Of a DNA stretch of 64,000 nucleotides, positions 1 through 8,212 are shown piece by piece. The position numbers and the translations under genes are program-made. The DNA lies in the NCBI GenBank assembly GCA_044223665.1, contig JBGALT010000008.1:35235-99234 (forward strand). Reading direction: 5' to 3'. Source of the DNA: JBBSAT01 sp044223665 (GTDB taxonomy: Bacteria; Myxococcota_A; Polyangia; Polyangiales; Sandaracinaceae). Within the stretch, counting starts at the first letter, position 1, and each line of letters opens with the position of its first letter. The notes beneath the pieces were generated by a model. The model did not search any database. It saw nothing but the letters and a program-made list of their open reading frames with translations, and was not told the origin of the DNA.

Positions 1-5
1 TTCCG

Positions 6-329
6 ATGGCGGTCCTGCGTCCGTGCTGCGCCACGATGGGCACGGCCGTCGCCGACTGCTGCACCCGTCCCGAGTGCTGTCTCGAGACCGGCGCGCTGCT
101 CGGCGCGGTCGCGGCGATCGCGGCGCCGATGGGTCTGGCTCGCGATCTGCGCACGCTCTCGACGCGCCTTTCGGGCACGCTGCTGGTGGCCGGCGCCGTC
201 CTCGCCGTGCGCTGCGCGGGCCTGTTCGTCGGCGAGTCGATCGGCCTGCTCGGCGGCCTCGCGATCGGGACGCTGGTGCTGGGCGGCGTGCGCGCCGTCG
301 TGCTCTCGCGGCGCGCGCGCCCCGCCTGA
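6..329 (+). CDS. Small Cys-rich membrane protein, possibly cut by the window edge
   Basis: A 107-residue frame with a Cys-rich N-terminus (three CC pairs in the first 25 residues) and three hydrophobic stretches, at about 28-43, 55-74 and 78-100, suggesting an inner-membrane protein. The first Met lies 5 bases from the window edge and the frame stays open to it, so the true start may be outside and this may be only the C-terminal part. I do not recognise a family. It ends 57 bp before the convergent kinase gene. Confidence 0.4.
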   Translation: MAVLRPCCATMGTAVADCCTRPECCLETGALLGAVAAIAAPMGLARDLRTLSTRLSGTLLVAGAVLAVRCAGLFVGESIGLLGGLAIGTLVLGGVRAVVLSRRARPA

Positions 330-386
330 CCGAGCGCGACGCGGGGCCGACCGGGCACGAGGCTCCACCCCGGGCGGGCGCTCCGA

Positions 387-2210
387 TCAGCGCGCTTCTT
401 CGAGCAGTGCGGCGTAGCGGAGATCGTCGACGTCTTCGAGCGTCGCCTCGATCTCGACGCCGACCAGCGCAGCCAGCGCCGGTGCCCCCGCGGCGGCGAA
501 GGCGCGGCGGAACGCGAGCGCGTCCGGCGCGAGCGCGGGCGAGATGGCAATCACCTCGTGCGGCATGCGCTCGCTCATGGCCAGCACCACGAGCGAGGCC
601 TCGGGTGGCCAGGGCCCGAGCACTTCGTTCCTCGCGCGATCGTAGCTCCCGACGAGCCCGCCCACGTCGGCGCGACCACTCGCGAGCGCGACGCCCACGG
701 CCTCGTGGGAGCCGAGGAAGACCTCGGCCGCGAACACGCCCGGATCGATGCCGCGCTCGGCGAGCGCTGCCCGCTGCAGGGCGTAGCCGCTCGTGGACCA
801 AGGATCGACCCACGCCACGCGCGTCCCCGCGAGATCGCCGAGACCCCGTACCCGTGGCGTCCGCCCGACGAGCAGCGCGCGCGGATCGCGGTCGCCGCGC
901 CGCACGACGGCGAAGAGCCCGATCGCGCCCAGCTTGCGCGCGCGTGCGTAGGCGAGCGGCGCGAGCCAGGCCACGTCCACGCGATCGGCGGCCACCGCGT
1001 CGACGAGGTCGGCGTAGCTCGGCACGCGCACCACGGCTGCCCGCGCCACGAGCGCGCGCTCGAGACGCTCTTCGGTGGACGCGCCCGGCGTGCTGTCGGG
1101 ATCGCCGACGACGCCGATGCGCAGCCTCTGGCCGCTCGCCCCGTCACGCGTCTCGCGCCGGATCGGCAGCCGCAGGACGGCCGGGGAGACGGGCGTCGCG
1201 ACGACGGGCGTCGGCTCGCCCGTGGGCCCGAGCGGCGCCGCCGCCGTGGCCTCGATCAGGCCCTCGGCGCTCTCGGGCAGCTCGCGGCCGGTCGCCCCGC
1301 AGAGCCCGAGAACGAGCGCCGTCATGTCCGCGGTCCGCTCTTCGATGCGGAGCGCGAGCGCGCGATCGACCACGGCCGCCACCGCAGCGGGAAGGTCCGG
1401 CACGCGATCGCGCAAGCGCGGCACCGGCCTCGTCGCGATGCGCACGGCCATGTCCGTGAAGCTCGCGGTGCGCACCGGCGGCTCGCCTGCGAGCGCCTCG
1501 AACAGGACGACGGCCATCGCCCACACGTCGACGGAGGCGTCGATGCGCTCGCTCGTGAGCCGCTCGGGCGACCAGTACGCGACGGTGTCCACCGAGCCGT
1601 TGTTCACGGTGACCATGTGCTCGAGCGATCCGCCGAGCGCCGTGGTCATCAGCTTGCTGACCCCGAAGTCGATCAGCTTCGGAACGATCGACCCGTCCGG
1701 ACGGCGGGCGATGAAGATCGTCGCGGGCCGCACGTCGCGATGCACCACGCCCACGTCGTGGGCCAGGACGAGGGCATCCATGATCGGAACGAGCAGATCG
1801 AGCGCGCGGCCGAGCGGAAGGCGGCGCTCGCGGCGCAAGAGCTCGAAGAGCGTCTCGCCCTCCAGAAGCTCCTGGACCATGTAGAGCGCTCCGCTCGGAT
1901 CCCGATCGACGTCGTAGACCTTGACGACGTGCGGATGCACGAGGGCCGAGGCCGCGCGGGCCTCGCGCAGGAAGCGCATCTCGAGGTTCTCGCCGGCCTG
2001 GGCGCCGAGGAGCTTCAGGGTGAAGCGCTTGCCGGTCCACGCGTGCTCGGCGTCGAAGACGAGCGTGGCCGAGCTCACCCCGCCGAGGTCTCCGCTCCGC
2101 AGGCTCTCGCGCAGGAGGCGGTACTTCCCCGCCACGAGATCTCCCACGCGGAACGACGGCATCATCGACGGGCCATCGTAGACCAAGGGCCGCAGTGCGC
2201 TACGTTTCAT
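387..2210 (-). CDS. Ser/Thr protein kinase fused to a PhnD-like phosphate/phosphonate-binding domain
   Basis: A 607-residue protein. Residues ~25-290 form a Hanks-type kinase: an invariant-Lys strand (FTLKLLG), a catalytic loop HRDVRP near residue 156 (usually HRDLKP, so the loop Lys is Arg), DFG near 181 and SPE in place of APE. Residues ~362-607 look like the substrate-binding fold of PhnD-type phosphate/phosphite/phosphonate receptors (LRIGVVGDPDS, DVAWLAPLAYARAR, SGRADVGGLVG). No transmembrane segment or signal peptide separates them, so both halves should be cytoplasmic. PhnD domains normally work in the periplasm for ABC uptake; here the domain probably senses a ligand for the kinase (inference). 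The ATG at 2210 starts the first kinase-like sequence; the divergent hydrolase begins 105 bp away. Confidence 0.85.
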   Translation of the reverse strand: MKRSALRPLVYDGPSMMPSFRVGDLVAGKYRLLRESLRSGDLGGVSSATLVFDAEHAWTGKRFTLKLLGAQAGENLEMRFLREARAASALVHPHVVKVYDVDRDPSGALYMVQELLEGETLFELLRRERRLPLGRALDLLVPIMDALVLAHDVGVVHRDVRPATIFIARRPDGSIVPKLIDFGVSKLMTTALGGSLEHMVTVNNGSVDTVAYWSPERLTSERIDASVDVWAMAVVLFEALAGEPPVRTASFTDMAVRIATRPVPRLRDRVPDLPAAVAAVVDRALALRIEERTADMTALVLGLCGATGRELPESAEGLIEATAAAPLGPTGEPTPVVATPVSPAVLRLPIRRETRDGASGQRLRIGVVGDPDSTPGASTEERLERALVARAAVVRVPSYADLVDAVAADRVDVAWLAPLAYARARKLGAIGLFAVVRRGDRDPRALLVGRTPRVRGLGDLAGTRVAWVDPWSTSGYALQRAALAERGIDPGVFAAEVFLGSHEAVGVALASGRADVGGLVGSYDRARNEVLGPWPPEASLVVLAMSERMPHEVIAISPALAPDALAFRRAFAAAGAPALAALVGVEIEATLEDVDDLRYAALLEEAR

Positions 2211-2303
2211 TGCCGCGCGCGCGGGCCCTTCCCTCGGGCTCCCGCCCCGCACGTCGCTCGCCGGCAGATGCGGACGAACATTTCCGCGGCGTGGCGTCGT
2301 GGA

Positions 2304-2309
2304 TAAGAT
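2304..2309 (+). promoter_or_regulatory. Leaderless-type -10 element of the glycoside hydrolase gene
   Basis: TAAGAT, then six bases, then the GTG start at 2316. At this spacing transcription would begin at or next to the start codon, which supports this start over others. No clear -35 is visible. Confidence 0.5.
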
Positions 2310-2315
2310 CGCCAC

Positions 2316-3800
2316 GTGCGACGCATCCTCCTGGCCGCGCTCTGTGTCGGGTGTACTGGCGTCGCGGCTCCACCCGATGCCAGCCACGACGCCGATCGAG
2401 CCCCCGTCGACGCGCCCTCGGACGCGCCCACCGATGCCGGCCCGCAGGCCTGCAGCACGCGCTGCCCGTCGGGCCTCGTCTGCGCGAACGACGGCGTGGC
2501 GGAGATCGATCCCGAGCCCGGCGACGAGCCCGTCTGCGCGGCGCCGATCGACGTGATCGGCCGCGGCGCGCCCACGTGGCGCTGGCGGACGGGCGGGCGC
2601 CCGCTCGGTGCGCGGACGTGCGTCTCGCAGGGCTTGGCGCCCGGTCTCTCCGCCGAGCGCCAGGCGCGCCAGCTCGAGCTGCTGCGCGCGGCCGGCATCC
2701 ACACGCTGCGCCTCGACTTCACGTGGGCCGGCGTCGAGCCCGAGCGCGGGCGCTTCGAGCTCGCGCCCTGGGACGCGATGGTCGACGAAGCGCTGGCCGA
2801 GGGCTTCGAGGTGATCGCGATCCTCGCCTACGGCAGCCCCTGGGCCGGCCGCGACCTCTGGGGCCCGCCAGACGACCTCGCCGACTTCGCGCGCTACGCG
2901 CAGACCCTCGCCGCGCGCTACGGCGAGCGCCTGAGCGGCTACGAGATCTGGAACGAGCCCAACGCCGGCTACCGCTTCTGGCGCCCCGACCTGCACGGCG
3001 ACGCGGCCGCGTACGCGACGATGCTCGCCGAGAGCGCCGCTGCGATTCACGCGGCGTGCGAGCGATGCGCGGTTCTGAGCGGCGGGCTCTTCTTCCACGC
3101 GCAGGTCATCAACGGCGCGCTCGAGTTCACCCACGACATGCTCACCGCCCGCCCGGACGCGCTCGCCGGCGTCGCGCGCCTGGGCTTTCATCCTTACCCG
3201 CTCTACCCGCCGGTCGACGACCCCGACGTCGACACCGAGACCGTGCGCAGCATCGGCGGCATGGTGGACGACATGGAGCGGGTCCTCGCGCGTCACGGCG
3301 TCGCCGAGCTCCCCGTCGTGTTCACCGAGCTCGGCTGGCCGGTGGCGGGAAGCGTCGACGAGGCGCGCCAGGCGAGCCTTCTCTCGCGGGCCTTCGTGCT
3401 GAGCGCGTCCCTCGGCGTCGACCCGATCTGCTGGTTCAACCTCGCCGACGGCCCGCAGCACGGCACCTTCCCTCCGGAGGACGACTTCGGCCTCTATCGC
3501 TACCCCTCGGACGAGCCGCCCGCCGCCGTGGACCCCAAGCCCGCGCGCGACGCGCTCGCATGGATCGCCGCGGTGGGCGCCGAGGCGGTCCCGGCCGGCC
3601 CGCACGAGGGCTGGCACGACGAGGCCGGCGGGGTGTTCGCCCTCGACTTCGACACGCCGCGGGGGACGCTCACCGTCGTGTGGGCCACGTCGCCGACGAC
3701 GCTCGCCGGCACCGAGACGCGGACCGCCACCGACTCCTTCGGGCGACCGGTGACGTGGACGGGGCAGATCGGACGCGACCCGCTCTTCCTCGTCCCTTGA
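2316..3800 (+). CDS. Clan GH-A glycoside hydrolase, lipoprotein
   Basis: A 494-residue exported protein. The N-terminus is a lipoprotein signal with lipobox Cys at residue 13 (LCVGC), followed by a Pro/Asp/Ala-rich linker and a Cys-containing stretch to about residue 75. The rest reads as a (beta/alpha)8 barrel of clan GH-A: YEIWNEPN gives the acid/base Glu214 and VFTELGWP the nucleophile Glu338. The pattern is closest to GH39 or xylanase/beta-glucosidase-like families; the substrate cannot be fixed from sequence alone. It is probably tethered to a membrane and cuts extracellular glycans. The GTG start is set by the promoter-like hexamer 6 nt upstream. Single gene, divergent from the kinase. 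Confidence 0.8.
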   Translation: MRRILLAALCVGCTGVAAPPDASHDADRAPVDAPSDAPTDAGPQACSTRCPSGLVCANDGVAEIDPEPGDEPVCAAPIDVIGRGAPTWRWRTGGRPLGARTCVSQGLAPGLSAERQARQLELLRAAGIHTLRLDFTWAGVEPERGRFELAPWDAMVDEALAEGFEVIAILAYGSPWAGRDLWGPPDDLADFARYAQTLAARYGERLSGYEIWNEPNAGYRFWRPDLHGDAAAYATMLAESAAAIHAACERCAVLSGGLFFHAQVINGALEFTHDMLTARPDALAGVARLGFHPYPLYPPVDDPDVDTETVRSIGGMVDDMERVLARHGVAELPVVFTELGWPVAGSVDEARQASLLSRAFVLSASLGVDPICWFNLADGPQHGTFPPEDDFGLYRYPSDEPPAAVDPKPARDALAWIAAVGAEAVPAGPHEGWHDEAGGVFALDFDTPRGTLTVVWATSPTTLAGTETRTATDSFGRPVTWTGQIGRDPLFLVP

Positions 3801-3822
3801 GACGCTCGCGCGGGAGCTCGGA

Positions 3823-5247
3823 TCAGAACGTGGCGTCGAGCTGCAATCGGAAGAGGTGCTCTCCGATCGTGTAGTCGCTGCCGAACGTGTGCTGCCAGTC
3901 GAGCTGCAGCTTGAACGAGTGACCATTGACGTAGACGTTCACGCCGCCGGCCGTGGCCCGCCCCGCGCTCTGCACCGTCGCGATCAAGGTCGGATCCGTC
4001 GCGCCGATGGCCTCCATCTGCTCGTAGCGCGCGTAGAGCGCGACGAGATCGCCGAGCATCATGCCCGCCTGCGCCTCGAGGCCCCAGGCCTGACGGCTGT
4101 ACTCGGTGATCGGCATCGTCGCGCCGGCCGGCATCCCCGTGCGCTCGGTGACGCCGTTCGTCGTGCGCCAGAGCCACTCGCCGAGGAACGAGAAGCCCGC
4201 CCACTTGAAGACGAGGTCGGCCGCCATGTGGAAGTAGTCGTAGCCGCCGAGCTGATAGAACTGATAGCTGCTCGAGACGCTCGTGGTGCTGCGCGGGCGA
4301 TCGGTCGACTGGTTGTAGGCGATGCCGAAACCGATCGCGAGATGCGGGCTCGCGCTGTGGGTGAGGTCGCCCTCCTGATCGTCGTCGAAGGGGCCCATGG
4401 GGCGCACGGTCATGCGGCCGACGAAGAGGAAGCCGGGCGCGGCGGTCGTCGCGAGACGGTTGCGCCCGTCGCCGGCGAAGAAGCCGAGCGCATAGGCGAG
4501 GCGCCCTTCCCAGCCGAAGAGATCGTTCGAGAACAGCATCACACCGATGTCGCGATCGAGCGAGAGCTCGCGGACGACGCCGGCACGGTCGACGGTCTGC
4601 AGCGCGAACTCGCGGATCGTGCGGGCGCGATCGAAGGCCACGAAGAACTGGCCGACGCGGAACGAGAGATCCCGCAGGTGCGTGCTCTCGAGGTACGCAT
4701 CGAAGAGCGGGCTCGCGTTGTTCGGCTCGAAGTCGCTCGGGCCGAGCGCGAGCTGGATGCCGTAGCGCGTGTTGCGGTCGAGCACGTTGCCGAGCAGCCA
4801 GACGCGGATCGTGCGGATCTGCAGCTCGTTCGACGGAGTGTTCCGCGAAGCGTCGGCCGAGTTGGGCACGTGCAGCGTGTCGCGCACCTGCATGCGGGCG
4901 CGGAGCTGGAGAGAGAAGGTATCGCCCGAGGTGACCGTGAGGCCGCGGCCGGGGGCGACCGTGATCTGCACGTCGTCGTGCGGCGCTTCGGCCGCGGGCG
5001 GCGCGGGGACCGGCGCGGGGGCGGCGACGACCTCGGCCGGCGCGACCGCCTCGGCGCTTGGCACCTCGGCGTCGGGTGACGACGGCGGCTCGGTCCCCAC
5101 ATCCGGGTCCGCGGAGCCGGCAGCCTCGAGAGGCGAGATCGCCTCGCCCGGCGCCGCGGCCTCGCTCGGCGCCCCTTGCGCACCAGCACGAGCGCTGGCT
5201 CCGAGGCAGACCAGGAGTACGAGGAGGCCGAATCGGGATTGGGTCAC
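3823..5247 (-). CDS. Outer-membrane porin, phosphate-selective porin O/P type
   Basis: About 474 residues. From the GTG at 5247 the protein opens with a signal peptide ending near ARAGAQG, then an Ala/Pro/Glu-rich periplasmic segment of about 75 residues, then a beta-barrel with alternating aromatic and polar strands ending in the typical C-terminal Phe (LQLDATF). The strands around RVWLLGNVLDRNTRYGIQLA and FRVGQFFVAFDRARTIREF match the OprO/OprP porin family. The frame is open 12 codons further upstream, but that would put extra residues before the signal peptide. The neighbouring kinase carries a phosphate/phosphonate-binding-type domain, so a shared phosphate theme is possible but unproven. 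Convergent with the hydrolase. Confidence 0.8.
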   Translation of the reverse strand: MTQSRFGLLVLLVCLGASARAGAQGAPSEAAAPGEAISPLEAAGSADPDVGTEPPSSPDAEVPSAEAVAPAEVVAAPAPVPAPPAAEAPHDDVQITVAPGRGLTVTSGDTFSLQLRARMQVRDTLHVPNSADASRNTPSNELQIRTIRVWLLGNVLDRNTRYGIQLALGPSDFEPNNASPLFDAYLESTHLRDLSFRVGQFFVAFDRARTIREFALQTVDRAGVVRELSLDRDIGVMLFSNDLFGWEGRLAYALGFFAGDGRNRLATTAAPGFLFVGRMTVRPMGPFDDDQEGDLTHSASPHLAIGFGIAYNQSTDRPRSTTSVSSSYQFYQLGGYDYFHMAADLVFKWAGFSFLGEWLWRTTNGVTERTGMPAGATMPITEYSRQAWGLEAQAGMMLGDLVALYARYEQMEAIGATDPTLIATVQSAGRATAGGVNVYVNGHSFKLQLDWQHTFGSDYTIGEHLFRLQLDATF

Positions 5248-5320
5248 GGCGGCCTCGTACAGCAGCCGAGATGCCACAGGCAAATCCGCTGAATCCGACG
5301 AGACAGCCCGAGAGCCATCT

Positions 5321-5355
5321 CATTTCACGGGCCGATTCCGTCGCATTTCATGGGC
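5321..5355. repeat. Partial tandem duplication with a 23-bp period
   Basis: CATTTCACGGGC at 5321-5332 recurs as CATTTCATGGGC at 5344-5355, 11 of 12 identical. It lies at the broken 3' end of the PIN-domain remnant, whose stop codon falls inside the first copy. It may be a scar of the event that truncated the toxin gene. Confidence 0.6.
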
Positions 5356-5498
5356 GCCGTGGCCGAGAGCGGTCGTCGTGTCGCGCGCTCGTCCCAGCTC
5401 AGCTGGCTCGCGGGCTGCGCGTTCACCCACGCGAGCGCCCGACGCTCGGGGCTCGCCCGCATGAGCTCGCTCAGCACGTTCGTGTCCAGGACGATCAC
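5325..5498 (-). pseudogene. Truncated PIN-domain toxin (VapC/FitB-like)
   Basis: The first ~33 residues match VapC/FitB ribonuclease toxins: VIVLDTNVLSELMR with the first active-site Asp, followed by the usual ALAWVNAQPASQL. After that the similarity stops and the frame closes at residue 57, while PIN toxins are about 130-140 residues with further acidic residues downstream, all missing here. The GTG start overlaps the antitoxin stop by 4 bp (GTGA), the layout of an intact vapBC pair. I infer a deletion of the 3' two thirds, so the product should be inactive. Confidence 0.8.
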
Positions 5499-5740
5499 CG
5501 GAGCTTCGGTGGCGGCCGAGCGGGCTCGCGCGCCGGAAGCACGACCTCGGCGCCTCCCACCGCTCGGAATCGCGCGTGGATGGCGTCGCCCAGACCGCGC
5601 ACGGGGCGCTCGTCGTCGGCCAGCACGACGCGCAGGATCACCCGCACTTCTTCTTCCATCGCACGACCGTGCCGCGCCGCCCGAACGCGAAGACGCTCCT
5701 TCAGTCCCGGATCGAGATCCCGGATCGTGATGCTGGCCAT
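5495..5740 (-). CDS. Antitoxin of a VapBC/FitAB-type module
   Basis: 81 residues. MASITIRDLDPGLKERLRVR and the following RAMEEEVRVILR form the ribbon-helix-helix fold of FitA-like antitoxins, which bind operator DNA and, through the C-terminus, block a PIN toxin. The C-terminal tail (LPAREPARPPPK) is intact although the partner toxin is cut short. It starts 8 bp after the stop of the lysozyme-like gene, so it may be transcribed with it. The ATG at 5740 is chosen because the fold begins there. Confidence 0.8.
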   Translation of the reverse strand: MASITIRDLDPGLKERLRVRAARHGRAMEEEVRVILRVVLADDERPVRGLGDAIHARFRAVGGAEVVLPAREPARPPPKLR

Positions 5741-5748
5741 GCAATCGA

Positions 5749-7266
5749 TCAGCGGCGGCGACGGCACAGCACCCACGCGACCCCGATCGTCGTGAGCAGC
5801 GCCGTGGTCGAGCCGCGCGCGGGCGAGGCCGAGCAGCCACCGCTGAGCTCGCCGCGTGCGCCGTGCCCGGAGGGATCACTCGGGCCCGCATCGGGGCCCG
5901 CGTGCATCCCGCCGTCGCCGCCCACCATGCAGGGCGCATCGAAGCCGTCGCAGTTCTGGTCGATGCCGTCGCCACAGACCTCGGGCGCGCTCGGATACAC
6001 GGACGGGTCCATGTCGTCGCAGTCGTCGGCCTCGAAGCCGTCTCCGTCGACGTCGGTCGTGGGCGCGGGGCTGCAGGCGCCGCTCGCACAGCCGTGCGCG
6101 CACGTCTCGCGCATCACCATGCCGGCCGTGCACTGCACACGATCGTCGCCCTCGCAGCTCCAGTCCGCGCCGATGCCGGTCGGGCACGCGGGCACGGCGG
6201 CAGGCGTGCTCGTCAGGCGGATCTCGATCTGGTGATCGATCGGGCCGCCACTGTCGGCGAACCAGGTGACGCTCTCCTGCACGAGGTTGAAGAACTGGTC
6301 GTAGTCGCCCGGCGCGGCCGGCGCGCGCACGCTGAACGCGAAGCGGCCCGTCTCGCCGGGCGCGACGTCGTGATCGACCGTCGCCGCGCGGTTGGGCGAG
6401 ACCCAGTCGTGGCCCGCGATCGGGCTCGCGACGTCGCGCGGCTCGGTCGTGCCGAGGAAGGTCTGCCCCGGGTGCCACGTCTCGGTGCCCGTGTTGCGCA
6501 TGTCGATGAAGCCGGCGCTCTCGGTGCCCGCCTCGAGCGGGAAGGGATCCGACGCGTAGGGGAACGACTGCGCGACGAACGCGGCGCCGTAGGTCGAGGT
6601 CGCCCAGAAGCTCGCGCCCATCTCGTCGTAGACGCCGCTCGTGTGGTCGCGGTAGCTCGCGTAGCGCTGCGAGAAGCACGACGCGCCGGGCGCGCAGCCG
6701 TTGTAGTAGTGCGTGACGGTCGTGATCCACGCGTCCCAGTGATCGTTGCCCACGCGGACGGCGTTGAGCCACGCGATGGCTTGCTCGCGCGTGTCGACGC
6801 CGGAGATGTGCGCGCTGCGGATGACCATGGCGACGACGAAGTCGACGGCGGCCGCCGTGTTGCCGGCGACGGTGAGCACGCGGTTGCCCTCGCGCGCGAG
6901 CGTCTGGTCGTAGGTGCCGGCGTCGAACTGGAACATGCCGAGCCCGCCCTGCATCAGCGAGCAGGGGCCGTCGCCCGCGCCCGCGACGACGGGGCCGCCG
7001 CAGTCGGAGGAGTACGGGCCCTGACAGGCCCACGTCAGCTCCGACCAGCACTGCGACATGTTCGTCTCCGCGTCCGCGATGCCAGCGAGGAGATAGCCCT
7101 GGGTGATGCCGTTGGCGGAGGCGGCGTCCCGGATCTGGCCGGCACGGGCACGGCGCTGCGCGGCCGAGAGGCTCGACTCGGCAGCCCGGAATTCCTCCGG
7201 CTCGGGCGCACCGAGGCAGGCGCCGGTGAACAGAACGGTGAGCGAGGCGAGGACGGCAGCGCGCAT
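5749..7266 (-). CDS. Lysozyme-like, NBR1-Ig-like, metal-binding surface protein with lipobox and MYXO-CTERM-like tail
   Basis: 505 residues with a lipoprotein signal (LFTGAC near residue 17). In order: a lysozyme/transglycosylase-like region (GYLLAGIADAETNMSQCW, GLGMFQFDAGTYDQTL) at about 45-200; a domain resembling the NBR1 Ig-like fold (FIDMRNTGTETWHPGQTF) at about 250-355; a Cys-rich stretch; a MopE-like metal-binding repeat (DGDGFEADDCDDMDPSVYP, then EVCGDGIDQNCDG); and a tail GGCSAS, a hydrophobic run and RRRR like the MYXO-CTERM sorting signal. It probably acts on or displays itself at the cell wall or outer surface. Having both N- and C-terminal anchoring signals is unusual. Catalysis is inferred from similarity only. 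Confidence 0.7.
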   Translation of the reverse strand: MRAAVLASLTVLFTGACLGAPEPEEFRAAESSLSAAQRRARAGQIRDAASANGITQGYLLAGIADAETNMSQCWSELTWACQGPYSSDCGGPVVAGAGDGPCSLMQGGLGMFQFDAGTYDQTLAREGNRVLTVAGNTAAAVDFVVAMVIRSAHISGVDTREQAIAWLNAVRVGNDHWDAWITTVTHYYNGCAPGASCFSQRYASYRDHTSGVYDEMGASFWATSTYGAAFVAQSFPYASDPFPLEAGTESAGFIDMRNTGTETWHPGQTFLGTTEPRDVASPIAGHDWVSPNRAATVDHDVAPGETGRFAFSVRAPAAPGDYDQFFNLVQESVTWFADSGGPIDHQIEIRLTSTPAAVPACPTGIGADWSCEGDDRVQCTAGMVMRETCAHGCASGACSPAPTTDVDGDGFEADDCDDMDPSVYPSAPEVCGDGIDQNCDGFDAPCMVGGDGGMHAGPDAGPSDPSGHGARGELSGGCSASPARGSTTALLTTIGVAWVLCRRRR

Positions 7267-7401
7267 GGGCGCGCTATCCGCAAGGGTCGGGCCAGGTCGA
7301 AGGCCCGATCTCGCCCCCCAATTGCTCACTCGCGATCGCAGCCTCTGCCTCGCCGCGGCGCTCGGGAGCGCGCCCGCGTCCAACTTCCGGCCGTTGGCCG
7401 C

Positions 7402-8178
7402 TCACTCGACGAAGATCGCCCCGACCATCCCGAAACCGAAGTGGAAGTTGCAGTAGTACCCGTAGGCGCCGGGGACCGCGGGCGTGAACGAGACGCTCGT
7501 CCCGGTGTCCCGGCTGGGGATGGGCGAGGTGGGGTCCGGGGTCGCCACGCCGCCCACGACCGTCCCCGCACGCAGCGGGTGGCTCGCGAACGAGGGCACG
7601 GCCGAGATCGTCACCACGGTGCCCGCGCGGACGCGGATACAAGGCGGCGAGTAGCTGAAGCCGCTGGTGGTGATCGCCGCGGTGGGCTGGCCGGTGAGGT
7701 CGGTCGCGGTGCGGGACGAGCACCCGTTGACCACGCGGTCGAGCGAGGCGTCGACCATCGGCTCGATGTAGGCATCCACGAGGACGCTGTCGCCGCCGTC
7801 GACGGCACCGCCTCCGCTGTCCGCCCCGCCCGTGCCCGCGTCGGTGCCGGCGTCCGGAGGGCCACCCGTGCCCGAGTCCGCACCACCCGTGCCCGAGTCG
7901 AAGCCGCCGCCCCCCGCATCGATGCCGCCCGTTCCCGAGTCCACGCCGCCCGTGCCCGAGTCCGCGCCGCCGGTGCCCGTGTCCGCGCCGGCGGTGCCCG
8001 TGTCGACCGCCGCATCGCGCGCGCCCGAGTCGAGCCCGCCGCCATCGCGCGCGCATGCGTCGCAGCTTCCGTCGACGTCGCTGCCCGACTCGATCGTGGT
8101 GTCCGGACCGGGGCACCCCGCGACTGCGAGCACCACGCCGAAGACACCGACGAGCCCTCCACCCCGAAGCATGCTCAT
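7402..8178 (-). CDS. Cupredoxin-like (plastocyanin-type) lipoprotein
   Basis: 258 residues. A signal peptide ends at lipobox VAGC (Cys22), followed by about 100 residues of Gly/Asp/Thr-rich low-complexity linker (DTGTGGADSGTGG units) that would hold the globular part away from the membrane. The C-terminal ~115 residues read as a blue-copper domain with all four type 1 copper ligands in order: His200 (FASHPL), Cys243 and His246 (YYCNFHF) and Met251. It is likely an electron carrier in the periplasm or at the cell surface. TACGCT stands 8 nt before the ATG. No partner oxidase is adjacent, but a copper-monooxygenase-like lipoprotein lies 3 kb away. Confidence 0.8.
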   Translation of the reverse strand: MSMLRGGGLVGVFGVVLAVAGCPGPDTTIESGSDVDGSCDACARDGGGLDSGARDAAVDTGTAGADTGTGGADSGTGGVDSGTGGIDAGGGGFDSGTGGADSGTGGPPDAGTDAGTGGADSGGGAVDGGDSVLVDAYIEPMVDASLDRVVNGCSSRTATDLTGQPTAAITTSGFSYSPPCIRVRAGTVVTISAVPSFASHPLRAGTVVGGVATPDPTSPIPSRDTGTSVSFTPAVPGAYGYYCNFHFGFGMVGAIFVE

Positions 8179-8212
8179 GGCCGGCGAGCGTAGCGCGCCC
8201 GCGCCCCCACGG

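Noticed and set aside
2211..3926. N-terminal extension of the kinase frame to 3926
   Set aside because: It would run antisense through the glycoside hydrolase, whose catalytic residues are intact; the kinase starts well at 2210.
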